The notes: generated by a model from the sequence alone, not told the origin. A stretch of DNA of 64,000 bases from Rebecca billardiae RCC1528 (GCA_965240325.2 OZ251244.1:186001-250000); one strand, 5' to 3'; positions 32,499-44,582 are shown, counted from the first letter of the stretch. Numbers and translations are program-made.

Positions 32499-32836
32499 AG
32501 GCGGTGGCAGCGGTGCGCGCGGCATGGGCGCGCGCGGCTGGGTGGCGCGGGACAGTGGTGGCAGCGGCGGTGCGCGCTATCGCGCTGCCGGCGCGCTGCG
32601 TCCGGAGGGCGCGTGCGGCGGCGACAGCTGGCTCGCGTCCATGGATGCTCATGGCTCCGCCTTAGCGCGCGGCGGCTGCGCGGCGCACGGCTGCGCGGAC
32701 CGGCGCTCGGCCTCCGACGGCCCCTCCGAGGGCAGCGCCAGCCCGAGCGGCAGCTTCAGCAGAGGCAGCAGCGCAGGGCCGGGCCGAGACGGCGCCGCCG
32801 CCGCCGCCTCGCGCGGCGCGGCCTCCACGGCGGACA

Positions 32837-32870
<34 letters not shown>

Positions 32871-33258
32871 GCCGCCAGGACAGCTGCGGGCGCTGCTGTG
32901 CCGCACTGGGAGCTCGGGCGTGCTGAGCGCGGGGGTGCTCTCCCTGGGCACGCCGCAGAGCCCGGGGGGCTCGGACGCGTCGGCGTACGCCTTCGACGCG
33001 ATCACGCCCATCGCGCCCGGCGCGTGCGCGGGCGGCGCGGGCGGCGCGCCGGCGGGCGGCGCCGACGGACGTCCAGCGCGCCTCTCGCCCACATCGATCT
33101 CGCCTCTGCACGGCGCGGCGCGGGCGCTGCGGCGCGCGCGGCTCTCGCCGCCGTCGCCGCCCGACGCGCGCGCCACGCCCCGGCTCGGCCCGCCGCTCGT
33201 GCCGCCCGGCGCCGCCGGCGCCGCCGGCAGCCTCGTCAGCACAGCATGGCGCGAGGCG

Positions 33259-33325
<67 letters not shown>

Positions 33326-33973
33326 TGTCCTCCGACCCGCTCGCGGCGGGTGTGCGCCTGCTGAGCACACACGCGCACTTCAGGGCGCTCTCGGACGCGC
33401 AGCTGGGCGCGTGCGTGCGCGGCGCGAGCACGCGCGCCGTCGGCCGCGGCGGTCTGCTCTGCGAGCACGGCGCGTCGCCAGCGCACGTGCTGCTGCTGCT
33501 GGCTGGGCGCGCGGCAGTGCAGCACGCGCTCAGCGGCGCGCTCGAGGTCGGGCCCGGGGCCGTGCTCGGCCTGGACTCGCTCAGCGCCGACGGCGCGCTG
33601 CCGCCGTCCGACGACGACGCGGAGGCCGACGCCGAGGCCGACGCGGAGGGCGGGGGCATCGGCCTGCGCCGCAGCACGCGCGGCAGTGCGGACGGTGGCG
33701 GCGGAGACACGGGCGGCGGTGTGGCGGGCGCGCGCCGACGGCGGCACGCGGCGGTCGGCGTCGAGCGGAGCGGCGCGCTGCCGCTGCTGTGCACGGCGCG
33801 CGCGCTCGAGCCGTGCCTCGCGCTGGCCATCCCGTCGGCGCGGCTGCGCAGCCTGCCTGCCGCCGAGCCCGCCGTGCGCGCGTGCGAGCGCGCGCGCGCG
33901 CTCGCCGCTCTGAGTTGCGCTTGCGCGGCGGAGGCGGAGGCGGCCGCGACGGCCGCAGAGCAAGGCAGCGCGC

Positions 33974-34010
<37 letters not shown>

Positions 34011-35271
34011 GGAGGGCGCGCACCGCGGCAGGCGCGGCTCGCGCGCGCCGGCGTCGCTGTTCCACCCGCTGAGCACCGCGCAGCGCGACGCCCTCGCCGC
34101 CGCCGTCGGCCTCGAGACCTTCGAAGCCGGCGAGCCGATCGCAGCGGGCGCGCGCGCGGCCGCGGGCGCGCCGAGGCTTCTGGCTGTTGTGCGCGGCACC
34201 GTGGGCGAGGCGGCGGCGGCGGCGGCGGCGGGCGGTGGCGCGGGCGCGGGCGCGGAGGGCGGCGTGGAGTGCGGCGGCGCGGGCGGCGCGCCCGCGCTGC
34301 CGCCCGCCCCGCCCTTCCTCCCCCTCTTCGGAGAGTTCGCTTTCTCGACTCAGCTGCGCGGCGCGCGCGCCGCGGCGGGCGGCGCGCCGCTGGGCGGCGG
34401 CCGCGGCACCGGGCAGGCCTCGGCCGCGGCGCCGCGCTCCGAGCCCGGCGGCGCGCCGTTCGCCGTCGCGCTCGGGCGGTGCTACGCGCTCAGCCTGCGG
34501 CCGGACGCGCTCGACGCGCTGCTCGAGCACCTCCCGGACTTCTCCGAGCGCCTCGCCACCAGCCTCGGCCTCTCGCGCCGCGCGGCCTCGGCGGCGGCCG
34601 CGGCGGCGGCCGCGGCGGCGGCCGCGGCGGCGGCCGCGGCGGCGCAGCGGGACGAGGGGGAGAAGCGCGCTGCTGTGGTCGCTGCCGCCGCCGCGGGCGC
34701 CGAGCAAGGGGGCGGGCGCGCGCGGACGCTCACGCGCGGCCACACGCTCCATGCTCTGCCGCCGCCCGCGCTGCCGCTCGCCCACGGCGCGGACGCCGGG
34801 CTGCCGCCGCAGCCGCCGCTCGCCGCGCCGCGCGCGCACGCGGCGCGGCGCGGCGCGCGCACGCCGCCCGCGGCCGCCGAGCGCGCGCGCGGCGTGGGCA
34901 GCGCGCGCGCGGAGGGCGGGGCACGGCCGCGCGCCGGCGGCGGCGGTGGAGACGGCGGCGGCGGCGACTCAGGCCACAGCGATGCCATCGCGCCTGGCTG
35001 CACCGACTCCGCCCTCACCGCCGCCGCGGCCGCGGAGGCAGGCCCCGCGCGCGCGGTCCAGACGGCGCCCGCAGCGCCCGCAGCCGCCAGCGGCCGTAGC
35101 CGCCGGCTCAGTCCCGGCCACGCGGGCAGCGGGGCGGCCGCGAGCGCGCAGCCGCCGGTGCCGCGGCGCGCGCGCGCGTATGGCGCACAGGCTACGCACG
35201 CGCCGCACGCCGACGCCGTCGAGATCGCCGAGATCGCGGACGTGGCTGACGTGGCCTTTGAGTTTGATTGA
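31531..35271 (+). CDS. Large protein with two degenerate cyclic-nucleotide-binding-like domains
   Basis: Single open frame of 1,246 residues, ATG at 31531, stop TGA at 35269-35271. The first 590 residues are low complexity (Ser/Ala/Gly/Pro), with a poly-Asp run (GAC repeat, about 32458-32497) and a poly-Gly run of about 20 (33265-33325). A cNMP-binding-like domain follows: LSDAQLGACVRGASTRAVGRGGLLCEHGASPAHVLLLLAGRAAVQ, which matches the 'F..L....L......V..G..L...GE....LY.I..G' pattern. A second copy begins at FHPLSTAQRDALAAAVGLETFEAGEPIAAG and includes LLAVVRGTV and FGEFAF, the degenerate 'GE.A' phosphate-binding cassette. Neither cassette shows the Arg that contacts the cyclic phosphate, so ligand binding is doubtful. 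Ala and Gly runs separate the parts. The tail ends VEIAEIADVADVAFEFD. A start at 31798 is possible. Function unknown. Confidence 0.75.
33262..33326. repeat. GGC trinucleotide tract (poly-Gly) before the first cNMP-binding-like domain
   Basis: About 21 consecutive GGC units in the protein at 31531-35271, directly ahead of the first cNMP-binding-like domain. A shorter GGC run at about 33975-34009 and GCG/GCC Ala runs at about 32838-32870 and 34592-34642 lie in the same gene, as does a GAC (poly-Asp) run at about 32458-32497. Confidence 0.95.
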
Positions 35272-38200
35272 CTACGACCGTAGTGTCACTTATAATATAT
35301 ATAGAGAGTCACTGGCGGCGTCAGTTGATGGCGGCATCAGCTTCAGACACGCGCGCGTAGTGCATCATCATGCAAGCAGTATCAGATTCTATGAGCCGAC
35401 GGCTCCGATTTATTGGCTGGCTATGATTACATTATGATAACTAGTATGAGTGCATGCGCGCTTAGGGCTCCTGAGCTACGCGGTAAGCCGCTGTATGTAC
35501 ACGACGGCGGGATGACCTATACTGGTATACTGAGTTGTCCACTACTGGTATAGGTCCTCGTAGGCTTACTCGTAGCGCGCGCGCGGCCGCGCGCGTCGTG
35601 GACATGGGCAGACGGTGCCGCACCTTGACTGCCCCCCAGCGCCCTCGGCGGCCGCACGATTGCGAATCTCAGAGTTACTTGCTTGGCCACAGCAGGTCCA
35701 TGCGAGCCGCGCAGCGCAGGTGGATCGCGCTTCAGCAGCTCAAGGCCGCGCTCAAGCTTTACGATCGCGGTGCAGGCTATGCTCTGCCACCAACGCCGAC
35801 TTCGTGTCGACGATCGGGCACTGCCGCCGACGAATCAGGAGACCCGCGTCGTCCTACCTGTGTCGTTAAATCATAGAATGAGTCAATGTTTAGATGAGTT
35901 TTGAAGAAGGCGAAAGACTATCTGGCGGCCGAAACGAGGGACGGCTGTCCAGATGGCGTTCCGGCCGCGAAGTCCGCCGGTGCCTTGCACGAGGGCGGCC
36001 GATCAGTGGCGCCTAGCCCGGTCGTCCGCGCGGTTGTGTCAGCGCACGCGCCATGTGTGTGCCCCCCGCTGTCACGGCCTGTTGTGCGCCAGCACCGTGG
36101 GAGCTCCTCGCCTATTCCTGTCACTCACGGCCAAGCGACGGTGCAGAGATCTTCAGTCCGAGCCCGCGACTGCTGAACTTCTGTGACACGTGTGCGAATC
36201 CTTGCAGGAATGCACGCTCTGCTCCCGCAAATCTACCTGGCGAACGTGCGCTGGTGTCAATGCTTCACGCAGTGCACAAATGCCATGGCGAATCAGTCTT
36301 CCCTGCGTGTCACAGGCCTTGGCGTTTGCACATGGACAAGCTAACGGAGACGAGTCCCGACGAGCTGCGTATGGCTGTGGTCGCATGTAGCGTGGGCGTC
36401 GAACGCCGGAGAAGGTGGTGGCTGAAGGCGATAGAAGTATGCTCTCCCATCGGGTACAAGCCAGGCTTGGAAGACGTCTGCTTGCATCACACACACAGCT
36501 TACGCCGACCCGTGCGACGTGAAGCGCCTCAAGCGTGACGGAAGCAACCCAAGGTGCGCGCAAGGCGTGAGGAGCAGGGTGATCTAACCTTACGCGGGCC
36601 TGCTCATCTAGCAGCGCACTCAGTAGATCGCTACCGTCCCCAGGCGCACGATGACCACCGAATCGTGAATGTGTAGACGCTGACGCGTGCCAGCTTGCGG
36701 CGAGCAGCGACCGTGCCGCGGACTCGGGCCTCGCGCAAGAACAAGCAGGTTTTTTTGGCGCGGAGGACGCTAGCATGACCTGCACGTACAGCGGGGAGAT
36801 TGTTTGCAAGGCGTGCCCTACATACAGCTCGCGTGCCCCTCAGATATCCCGCGCGGAGAACGTCAGCAGCCCAGCATCGCAGTCCGCGCCGCAGCCCCAA
36901 CCACTCAGATGTGCTCCGCCGACAACGGCGGCGCAGCCGTGCTGCTAATGTCGTCGTGCGACGACCGCGACCGCGTGACACGTCACATCCGCACCGAGGC
37001 CGTAGTGATGCATGGTGCGCCTCAGATATGGACTGGGGTGACCGAACTGCATGACGCTACAAGCCGCCCAGCGTCTGACTATAGCAGCGCGCTTTGAATG
37101 GTGCCGTGCAGTGGCCACGGACTACCCGTGCGAGAGCACGGCACGACAGCAGATTCGCGGCACACGCGACACAGCATCAACACCTGCATTGGTCGAGACG
37201 CACCGTAGCAGCTATCCGGAGGGGATCAGAGACATGTCTCACCGCCTCCCTCACACAACGCACCCACAAAGTACCTCAGCAGAGCCGATGGAAGCGGCAC
37301 GCGGATGCCGGATGCTGCGCGGCTCACTCACGCAGACGTTTGCCCGGCGGCGCGCACGATCGCGTGAATTGTGCAGGCCGCAACCCGGTGGACCGACGAG
37401 ACGAGGGCCACGGTGAGGGCACACGGCATCATGCGCAACATGCCCAGCAAGATCCTTACCGATGCACCAGCTTCTATGCCTCGCGGCGGAGGCTCGAAGC
37501 GCCGCCATCACACGAAGCCCCGGCCCCGGGGCTTCACCGCGGACACCAATCACACCAAAGAGATAGCTGTATCATAATGACGCCGCACGCCCGCCGGCGT
37601 GGGGAGGCGCACTCCTGCTGCGCGCGTTGTTCAGGAGCGCAGTATATGTATGGCAGACGACTGCTTTATACCGTATACGCCCAGCCACACGCCCCGTGTC
37701 CGCGGGCGCTCGGCCGCCGCCGGGGCGCAGGGGCCGCCGGGCTGGCCGGCTGAGCCGGGCCGTGTCGGCATGCGCGCCCGTGCCCTCGAGCCAGCAGCAG
37801 GCGCATTGGGCCCATCCGCCCCGAGTCACTCTGGGGGGCAGGAGTAAGCTGCCCTGCACGCAGCACTGGCAGGCACGCGGTGAAGATGAGTACTGAGTAG
37901 GGCGGTCGTCAGGTGAAGACGCAGATCGGCGATCGTGACCCGCGCGACGTGACAGGAGTCCGCGGCCGACCGCTCTTGGTGACTGGCAGCGGGCCTGTGA
38001 CAACACGGGACCAAACGCCAGGGCGCCGGCCCGTGCCTCCACGATGCTAGCATTCTGTTGTCAGCGATGCACTCGTCGACGGCAGACTCGCTCAACGCAC
38101 GACCCGGCCGACGAGGCCGTGGCCGCAAGTAAGCTTGAGTGTCTGCGCTGCGGTCACGACGCTCCAAAACTAATAAACGGCGACGCTCCAACACTGCTAA

Positions 38201-38956
38201 ACGTCGAGCACGCCGAGCCCTCAATCGCAGCCACACGCCTCGATAGTCGATGGCAATGGCTCCCTGCGCAGGCATTGGCATCCGGGTCCCCCGCCCACCC
38301 GCCCGCTCCGCTGGGCACAGCGCGCCGCCAGCGAGCGGTAGGCTGCGGGCGCCCCCGCGCGCGTGGCTCCGCCCACGCCGCCCTGCCACGCAACCCGTGC
38401 GCCGCCGCCACGGGGTTTGTGCCGGGCGCGCGGCCGGGGCGCGACACCCGAAGCTTCGTCTGGCCCTCGCCGACCGCGCGACGCCGCATGCTCGCTCTTG
38501 GGCTGCGCAACCGCGTGCGCCCTGCCCAGCTCGGACTTGCACCCACCGCTCGCTCGATCAAGCGACGTTCCGTAATCCGTCGAAGGCGCGGCAGGGAGTG
38601 TTCTCACAATCTCACGAGTATTGCACGACTGTAGGACGCTAACTTCAAAACGATCTTAAAATACAATCGCCTCGCGCATCAGCGCGGCAGAATCTGCGCC
38701 GAGAACGATTATTGTAGGAGCTTGCTGCCTGCCCTTATTCGCACTACGGTGCCATCATGACAGCGGGCCGATGTCTATGACGCTCCGCGTACGTTTTGCG
38801 CGTTTGAGAACATTTTTTACAGGCTTCGATGGTTCCTCGACGAGACTCGAAAGGTCGCCCAGTTCGGTTGGCAGCGGCCAAACTTACTCGTACCATACCG
38901 CGCTGCCAGCGTCCACCCTTCGCCCTGCGTGCCCCCTACGATTCCGCGAGCGCGCG
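35272..38956. other. Long intergenic region, no gene supported
   Basis: About 3.7 kb, the longest gene-free stretch. GC content is well below that of the genes. A minus-strand open frame of 218 codons (36153-36809) has no similarity I recognise and no exon-like codon bias, and others are shorter. An AT patch follows the cNMP-like stop (35285-35305). It may hold lineage-specific or non-coding RNA genes that cannot be seen by eye. Confidence 0.55.
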
Positions 38957-39640
38957 ATGTCCACCGAGGGCGCCAGCCCGCAGAGCCCCGGCACGTCCGC
39001 GCTGATCATCATAGACATGAGCGTCGAGCAGGTCGCCGCGCTCACCTACCAACGTGCCGAGACGATCGACACCATTCGAGCCCTCCTCGCGAGCTGCACG
39101 GCCGGCGTCGCCACGCCGCCGTTTGATCTCGTCGTCGATTCGCGGCTGTGGATCGAGAGCGCCAGACAGACAACGTTGTGGTCCGTGCACGCTGAGGTGG
39201 GGCGGGCGAACGCCCCCGGCGCTGAGCTCATCCCCGAGCTGCGCGAGCCCTTTCGTGCGATCCCGGAGACGTCGAGATGTTTCGATCCAAAGCTGAACTA
39301 CTCGTCGTTTGCGTCTGGCACGCGGCTCGAGGCGTCGCTGCGCGAGCACGAGGTCACGCACGTGTTCCTGGCGGGGATCAACACGGACTACTGCGTCTTC
39401 GCCACGGCGCTGGATTCCTTCCAGCGCGGCTTCGAGACCCGCGTGATCGCCGACGCGGTCTCGACCGTGTCGGGCGCGGCCGCGCACCGCGAGGCGCTCG
39501 CGCGCACGCGCGCGCACTTTGGGCCGCACGCGGTCGTGCGCGCTGCGGACGTGCTCGAGCGCGGCGCGGCGGCGCCCACCCCCGAGAGCTCGGGCTCGGG
39601 CTCGCGCGCCAAGCGTGCGCGAGAGGCTGCATCCGACTAG
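38957..39640 (+). CDS. Isochorismatase-like cysteine hydrolase
   Basis: Single exon of 227 residues. The ATG at 38957 (MSTEGASPQ) immediately precedes the fold; in-frame sequence further up (to 38771) looks untranslated. Motifs of the isochorismatase/nicotinamidase superfamily are in order: ALIIIDMSVEQV with the catalytic Asp, VVDSRLWIES, the Lys in FDPKLNYSSFASGTRL, and HVFLAGINTDYCVFATALDSF, where the Cys of TDYC is the nucleophile of the D-K-C triad. FETRVIADAVSTVSG follows as in the family. Known members hydrolyse isochorismate, nicotinamide, N-carbamoylsarcosine or related amides; the substrate cannot be assigned. A short Ser/Arg/Lys-rich tail (SGSRAKRAREAASD) could be a nuclear or sorting signal. 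GC content is lower than in the multi-exon neighbours. Isolated between 3.7 kb and 1.4 kb of non-coding DNA. Confidence 0.92.
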   Translation: MSTEGASPQSPGTSALIIIDMSVEQVAALTYQRAETIDTIRALLASCTAGVATPPFDLVVDSRLWIESARQTTLWSVHAEVGRANAPGAELIPELREPFRAIPETSRCFDPKLNYSSFASGTRLEASLREHEVTHVFLAGINTDYCVFATALDSFQRGFETRVIADAVSTVSGAAAHREALARTRAHFGPHAVVRAADVLERGAAAPTPESSGSGSRAKRAREAASD

Positions 39641-41068
39641 CCTCGCGGTGGTGGGGCTTGGGCTGAGCGAGCAATCTGACCCGAGTCCCGGGCCTTAGTA
39701 ACATTGTCGATGCTGCAGGCGAGACATCGGTCGGAACCCGTGGACGTCCGCGCGTGAGGATTTTTGAAAAGGACTGCTGCGCGCGCTGAAAGGTCAACTT
39801 TTGACTTTTCCAAGGACCAAGGGGGGCGAAGACGGTTGTGATCCAGGCTGGTTCCTCATCAAGTTTTATTATTCCTCGTAGAAGCAGCAGGGTATATCAT
39901 CACACAAATTGAGTGAAGATCGTCCTCGTCGTTGAGCAGAGCACGTGACAAAACTACCGCCTCATGGAAGGCTGGAACCACCTATTGTAGAACCAACCGG
40001 CCCTTGCCTGGTGAATTCGTGGCTGTATGGTTCCAAATCGCCGAACCGATGTCTGAAGAACTAAAAGAACCATCGAATATGACGCGCGCGCTCCGATTCG
40101 CCGACGACACCCGCACCAAATTGCGCACCCGCACTGTTGGCTGCTGTGCAAACGTGACCGCCCAGTCCCGAGCGTCGGCTCGCCGGCTCGGTCAGGAGCG
40201 AGCAAGCAGGATGGCAGCCCCGCGGCTTCGGGCCCGACGGCGCCCCGCGCTGGCCGCGGCGGTCGTGGGCGGCACCTGCGCGCTGCACACACGCCACTGC
40301 GCACGCGCAGCTCATATATGTCGCCCGCCTAAGCTCGCGCGTGGCGGCTGCCCCGCCGATGAAGCTACTCGGCCGACTCGGAGCTGACGCCACGGCCGGC
40401 GCGGACTCCTCGGCCTGGCCGACGCACGGCGGACGCGCACGACGCGACGACGCGCACACCGATGTGTCTCCGGCATTGCTGTCGCCGTGCTGGCCGTGAC
40501 GGCTGGCGAGCACGCAGGAGCGCGCGCCGGGGGCGGCAGCAGCCGAGCCGCATGGCGCCTGCCGCGCAAACAATGCAGCCGCCATCACGATGGGTCCGGG
40601 GGCACTGCGGCGAAGCGCGCGCGCGCGCATGCGCAGGCGTCGTGTGCGCGCACGACGACGTGCAAGGGCGGCGAGTCCGTGCTCACGCGCGGCCGAGCGA
40701 TCGGCTCCCGCCGCCCATCGACTCACGCGCCACGTTTCGCCTCCGCGCCCGCGCCCTCCGCCGCGCCGCGGGCAACCGGGCGTTGCGGCGGCGCAGCGCG
40801 CAGGACTCCCGCCATGGTGGCTCGCGATCCGGTCGGCGCCCAAACTCACGGCCGCCCGGGCGCGGAGCGACGCAGCACTGCAGCAGTGACGAGTCCGGCC
40901 CGGCGACTAATAAGCGGCCCCGAGCACAGCCGCAGCGCCCAGCGGGCGGCTGCCCACCGAAGCTCGTGCGCACTCAAACGCCCCGCCACCCCGTCCGCCC
41001 GCCGCCAAAGGAGGCCGGCCCGTCCGCCAGCGCGCAGCCCGCCCGTTCCTGCCCCGCCCCCGCCCACG
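39641..41068. other. Intergenic upstream of P5CDH
   Basis: About 1.4 kb. GC content rises sharply from about 40180, so the last 900 bp could contain 5' UTR or a first exon with a mitochondrial presequence for P5CDH, but no convincing donor-acceptor pair was found. An in-frame ATG at 40487 would add 194 residues of unlikely, Arg-rich sequence. Confidence 0.55.
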
Positions 41069-42843
41069 ATGGTGCGCTTCGTCCCCGAGTGGGCCACGCT
41101 CGACCCGACCGCAATGACCGCCTCCGAGCCCGCGCGCGCCTTCAACCTCCTCAACGGCGCGTGGCACAAGAGCGCCTCGACCGCGCACATCCCTGACCCG
41201 CTCAACGGCGAGCCGTTTGCGCACGTGCCGGACACGCGGGCGGAGGAGATCGGCCCGTTCGTCGCGTCGCTGCGCGCGGTGCCCAAGACCGGGCTGCACA
41301 ACCCGTACCACAAGCCCGAGCGCTACCGCCTCCTCGGCGACGTCTCGGCGCGCGCGGGTGCGGAGATGCGCCGGCCGGAAGTCGAGGAGTTCTTTGCACG
41401 CGCCATCGCGCGCGTCTCGCCAAAGTCGCGGGCGCAGGCGCTGGGCGAGGTGCGGATCTCGCGCATCTTCCTCGAGAACTTTGGCGGCGACCAGGTCCGC
41501 TTCCTCGCGCGCTCCTTTGCCGTCTCGGGCGACCACGGCGGCCAGGCCTCGGCCGGGCATCGCTTCCCCTTTGGCCCGGTCGCCATCGTGACGCCGTTCA
41601 ACTTCCCACTCGAGGTGCGGCGCGTGCGCGGGCGGGGCGTGTGGGTCGTGTGCGCGTGAAGGTGGGGAATGAGCGGCCGCGGGCAGGGTGGCGCGTGCGC
41701 AAGATGGGCCGTCGGGCGTGCCTCGCGCGGCGCGCGCGCGCGCGATCGCGCGCCACTCACGCGCCTCTGCCTCTGCCGACTGCATCGGTGCTGGCTGCCG
41801 CCGCCGCCGCCGCTGCTGCCGCCGCTGCTGCCCCGCGGGTGTGGCACGGGTGCGACGCGCGCCTCACGCGCCGCCGCAGATCCCGTGCCTGCAGCTGATG
41901 GGCGCGCTGTACATGGGCAACAAGCCGCTCGTCAAGGTGCCGCGCGCGCGCGCGCAAGGCGAGCGCGCGCGCGCGGCCGCGGTGTGCGCGCGCGCGCTCA
42001 CGCGCGCGCGCCCACGCCCGCGCGCGGCCGGCTGGGGTGCGCGGCGGCGTTTGCGCGCAGGTGGACTCGCGCGTGTCCGTCGTGTTCGAGCAGTTCGTGC
42101 GCCTGCTGCTGCACTGCGGGTTGCCGCCCACCGACCTCGACATGATCCACTGTGCGCGCACGCACGCACGGCCGCCCGCGCACGCCGCAGCAAAGCCGCG
42201 CGCCGCGCGCGCTCACGCGCCGCGCGCGCCGCCGCCGCCGCCGCGCCGCCGCGCCGTGCGCCGCGTGCGCGCAGGCGACGGCCCGGTGATGAACAAGCTG
42301 CTGCTCGAGGCGCGCCCCGCGTCGACCCTCTTCACCGGCTCGTCGCGCGTCGCGGAGAAGCTCGCCGTCGAGCTGCGCGGGAAGGCGCGCGCGCGCGTGC
42401 CGCGCGCGCCGCCCTTAGCAGGCGCCGCCGCGCCTGCCGCGCGCGCGCGCGCGCGCGGCCAGCGTAGCATGGCGCTTCACGCCGCGCCCCTGCGCCCCGC
42501 GCAGGTCTTCATCGAGGACGCGGGCTTTGACTGGAAGATCCTCGGCCCGGACGTGCCGCCCTCCGCCTCCGCGCGCGAGTTCGTGAGCTGGCAGTGCGAC
42601 CAAGACGCGTACGCGTGCTCGGGGCAGAAGTGCTCCGCGCAGTCCATTCTGTTCTGCCACCAGCGCTGGGAGGTGCGCGCGCGCGCGCGCGCGGGCGCGT
42701 GCGCGCGAGGGGGGCGCGTTGCACGCGCAGATGCGTGCGCGTGCGTGCGCGTGTGCGGGCATGGCGCGTGCGGGGCGGGGGCGTGCGCTGTCTTGGCGGG
42801 CACGGCGCAGCGCAGCGCATCGCTCGCGCATCCGTCCGTGCGT

Positions 42844-42882
<39 letters not shown>

Positions 42883-44582
42883 TACGCGCGTGGCCGCTGC
42901 CGCCGGCCCGCGCACGGCTGCCGCGCGGAAGGTACCGGGGGGCGCGCGCACGCCGCCGCCCCCCTTCAAGACCGCGCGGACACGCACGCCGCGTGCCGTA
43001 TTGCGCGCCGGGGGCACCACACAGCCGGCCGACCGGCGCTCAGGCGCACGCGCACACGCAGCGCGCACGCGCGCCGCGCGCCGCGCTGAGCGCCCGCCGC
43101 GCGCCCGCGCGCCCGCGCGCCGATGCGCCACACGTGCGCCTCAGGCGGCGGGCCTGCTCGAGCGCCTCAAGGAGCTGGCGGCGCGGCGCGGCGTGTCCGA
43201 CCTGACGTGCGGGCCGACGCTCACCGTCTCGAACGACGCCTTCCGCGCGCACGTCGCGCGGCTGCTCGACATCCCCGGGGCAAAGCGTGCGCGCCCACTG
43301 CGGCACCGCGCGCGCCCACTGCGGCACCCAGCCGCGCGCCCACTGCGGCACCGCCGCCCCGCCCACTGCGGCACCCAGCCGCGCGCCCACTGCGGCACCG
43401 CCGCCCCGCCCACTGCGGCACCCAGCCGCGCGCCCACTGCGGCACCGCCGCCCCGCCCGCGCGGCGAGCGCGCACGCCGACTGCCGAGCACGGCCCGCAC
43501 GCGCGCTCACCCCCTCCGCCTCCCCCCGCGCCTCCCGCACCCCCTCCCGGACGCCCCCGGACTCCGGGCGCCCTCCCGGACTCCCGGACTCCTGCCGCAG
43601 TCCTGTTTGGCAACGAGCGGCTGGGCGGGTGCGAGGCCGTGCCTGAGCGCTACGGCTGCATGGCGCCCACCGCCGTCTGGGTGCCGATCGAGCAGATGAT
43701 GGAGGGCGCGCCCGGGCCCGGGGAGAAGGGGGTGGCGCCCGGCTCGCACTTCGAGGCGTGCACGCGCGAGCTCTTCGCGCCCTTCCAGGCGCGCGCGCGC
43801 TCGGCGCGCGGCACGGCGCGCGGCGGCGCGGCGGCGGCCGGGGGCGCGCGCTGGCGGCCAAATAACAAGTGCCCGCGCGCGCGCGCACGGCCGTCCGCCT
43901 CCCCCCACCTCGGCGTTGGCAGGTGGTGACGACGTACACGGACGCGCAGCTGCCGCTGGTGCTGGCGGCGTGCGAGGGCATGAACAACCACCTCACCGCC
44001 GCCATCGTGTCCAACGACGCCCTCTTTGTCAACAAGGCGCGGCGCCACGCGCGCGCACACGCGCGCGCATGCGGCGCGCGCGCGCGCCGCGTGTCGTGCG
44101 CACCGCGGGCACACGCCGTCGTGGGCACGCGCGGCGTGGGTGGCTGGCTGGCACGCGCGGCCCATCCCCGCCCTCGCGCCCGCCCGCCCGCCCTCATCCC
44201 TCCTTCCCCCCCCTCCGCGCGCGCGCACACACGCCGGGCAACACACGCGCGCTTGCGCTTGCAGGTGCTTGGCTCGACTGTCAACGGCACGACTTATGCC
44301 GGGCTGCGCGCGCGCACGACGGGCGCGCCGCAGAACCACTGGTTCGGCCCGGCGGGCGACCCGCGCGCCGCGGGGATCGGCACGCCGGAGGCCATCCGCC
44401 TCGTGTGGTGCGCGCAGCGCACCCAAGAGACCCCCCGGCGGCGCCGCCCGGCGGCCATGCTGATTTGGTGCCCCGCCCTTTTGCCTTTGTTGTGTGTGGC
44501 GCCCCGCAGGTCTTGCCACCGCGAGGTGATCCACGACGTCGGCCCGGTGGACGAGGGCTGGACGCTGCCGCCGCCGTCCTGA
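41069..44582 (+). CDS. P5CDH: Delta-1-pyrroline-5-carboxylate dehydrogenase (ALDH12 family)
   Basis: Oxidises glutamate-semialdehyde/P5C to glutamate with NAD+, the second step of proline catabolism, normally in the mitochondrial matrix. Ten exons: 41069-41614, 41879-41935, 42061-42151, 42275-42384, 42505-42672, 43145-43286, 43601-43788, 43923-44036, 44265-44407, 44510-44582; 543 residues against about 556 in plant ALDH12A1. Similarity is continuous: FLENFGGDQVRFLARSFAV, GPVAIVTPFNFPLE, LQLMGALYMGNKPLVKV, LFTGSSRVAEKLA, IEDAGFDWKILGPDV, the catalytic Cys region CDQDAYACSGQKCSAQS, and VNGTTYAGLRARTTGAPQN with HWFGPAGDPRAAGIGTPEA. Introns after exons 4, 7 and 8 need GC donors to preserve this alignment; exon 4 could instead end at 42396 with a GT donor, adding four residues. 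No clear mitochondrial presequence follows the chosen ATG; a further upstream exon may exist. Confidence 0.96.
42841..42881. repeat. GT dinucleotide microsatellite in an intron
   Basis: About 20 GT units with one interruption, within the longest intron (42673-43144) of the P5CDH gene. Confidence 0.95.
43296..43460. repeat. Intronic minisatellite with higher-order units in P5CDH
   Basis: Seven copies of a core cccactgcggcacc, spaced so that two alternating spacers form a higher-order unit of about 47 bp, fill half of the intron between exons 6 and 7 (43287-43600) of the P5CDH gene. The copies are nearly identical, which suggests recent expansion. Confidence 0.9.

Noticed and set aside
31479-32525. 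Minus-strand open frame starting with Pro-rich sequence
   Set aside because: Antisense to the cNMP-like protein and without motifs; arises from the same trinucleotide runs.
32613-35099. Plus-strand 828-codon and minus-strand 725-codon open frames
   Set aside because: Shadow frames of the cNMP-like protein, with Arg/Ala composition and no motif.
36153-36809. A 218-codon minus-strand open frame in the largest gap
   Set aside because: No start context, codon bias or similarity distinguishes it from chance; the GC content is unlike local exons.
40487-41068. Upstream in-frame ATG as the P5CDH start
   Set aside because: It would add 194 Arg/Ala-rich residues with no resemblance to ALDH12 N-termini; the ATG at 41069 fits family length.
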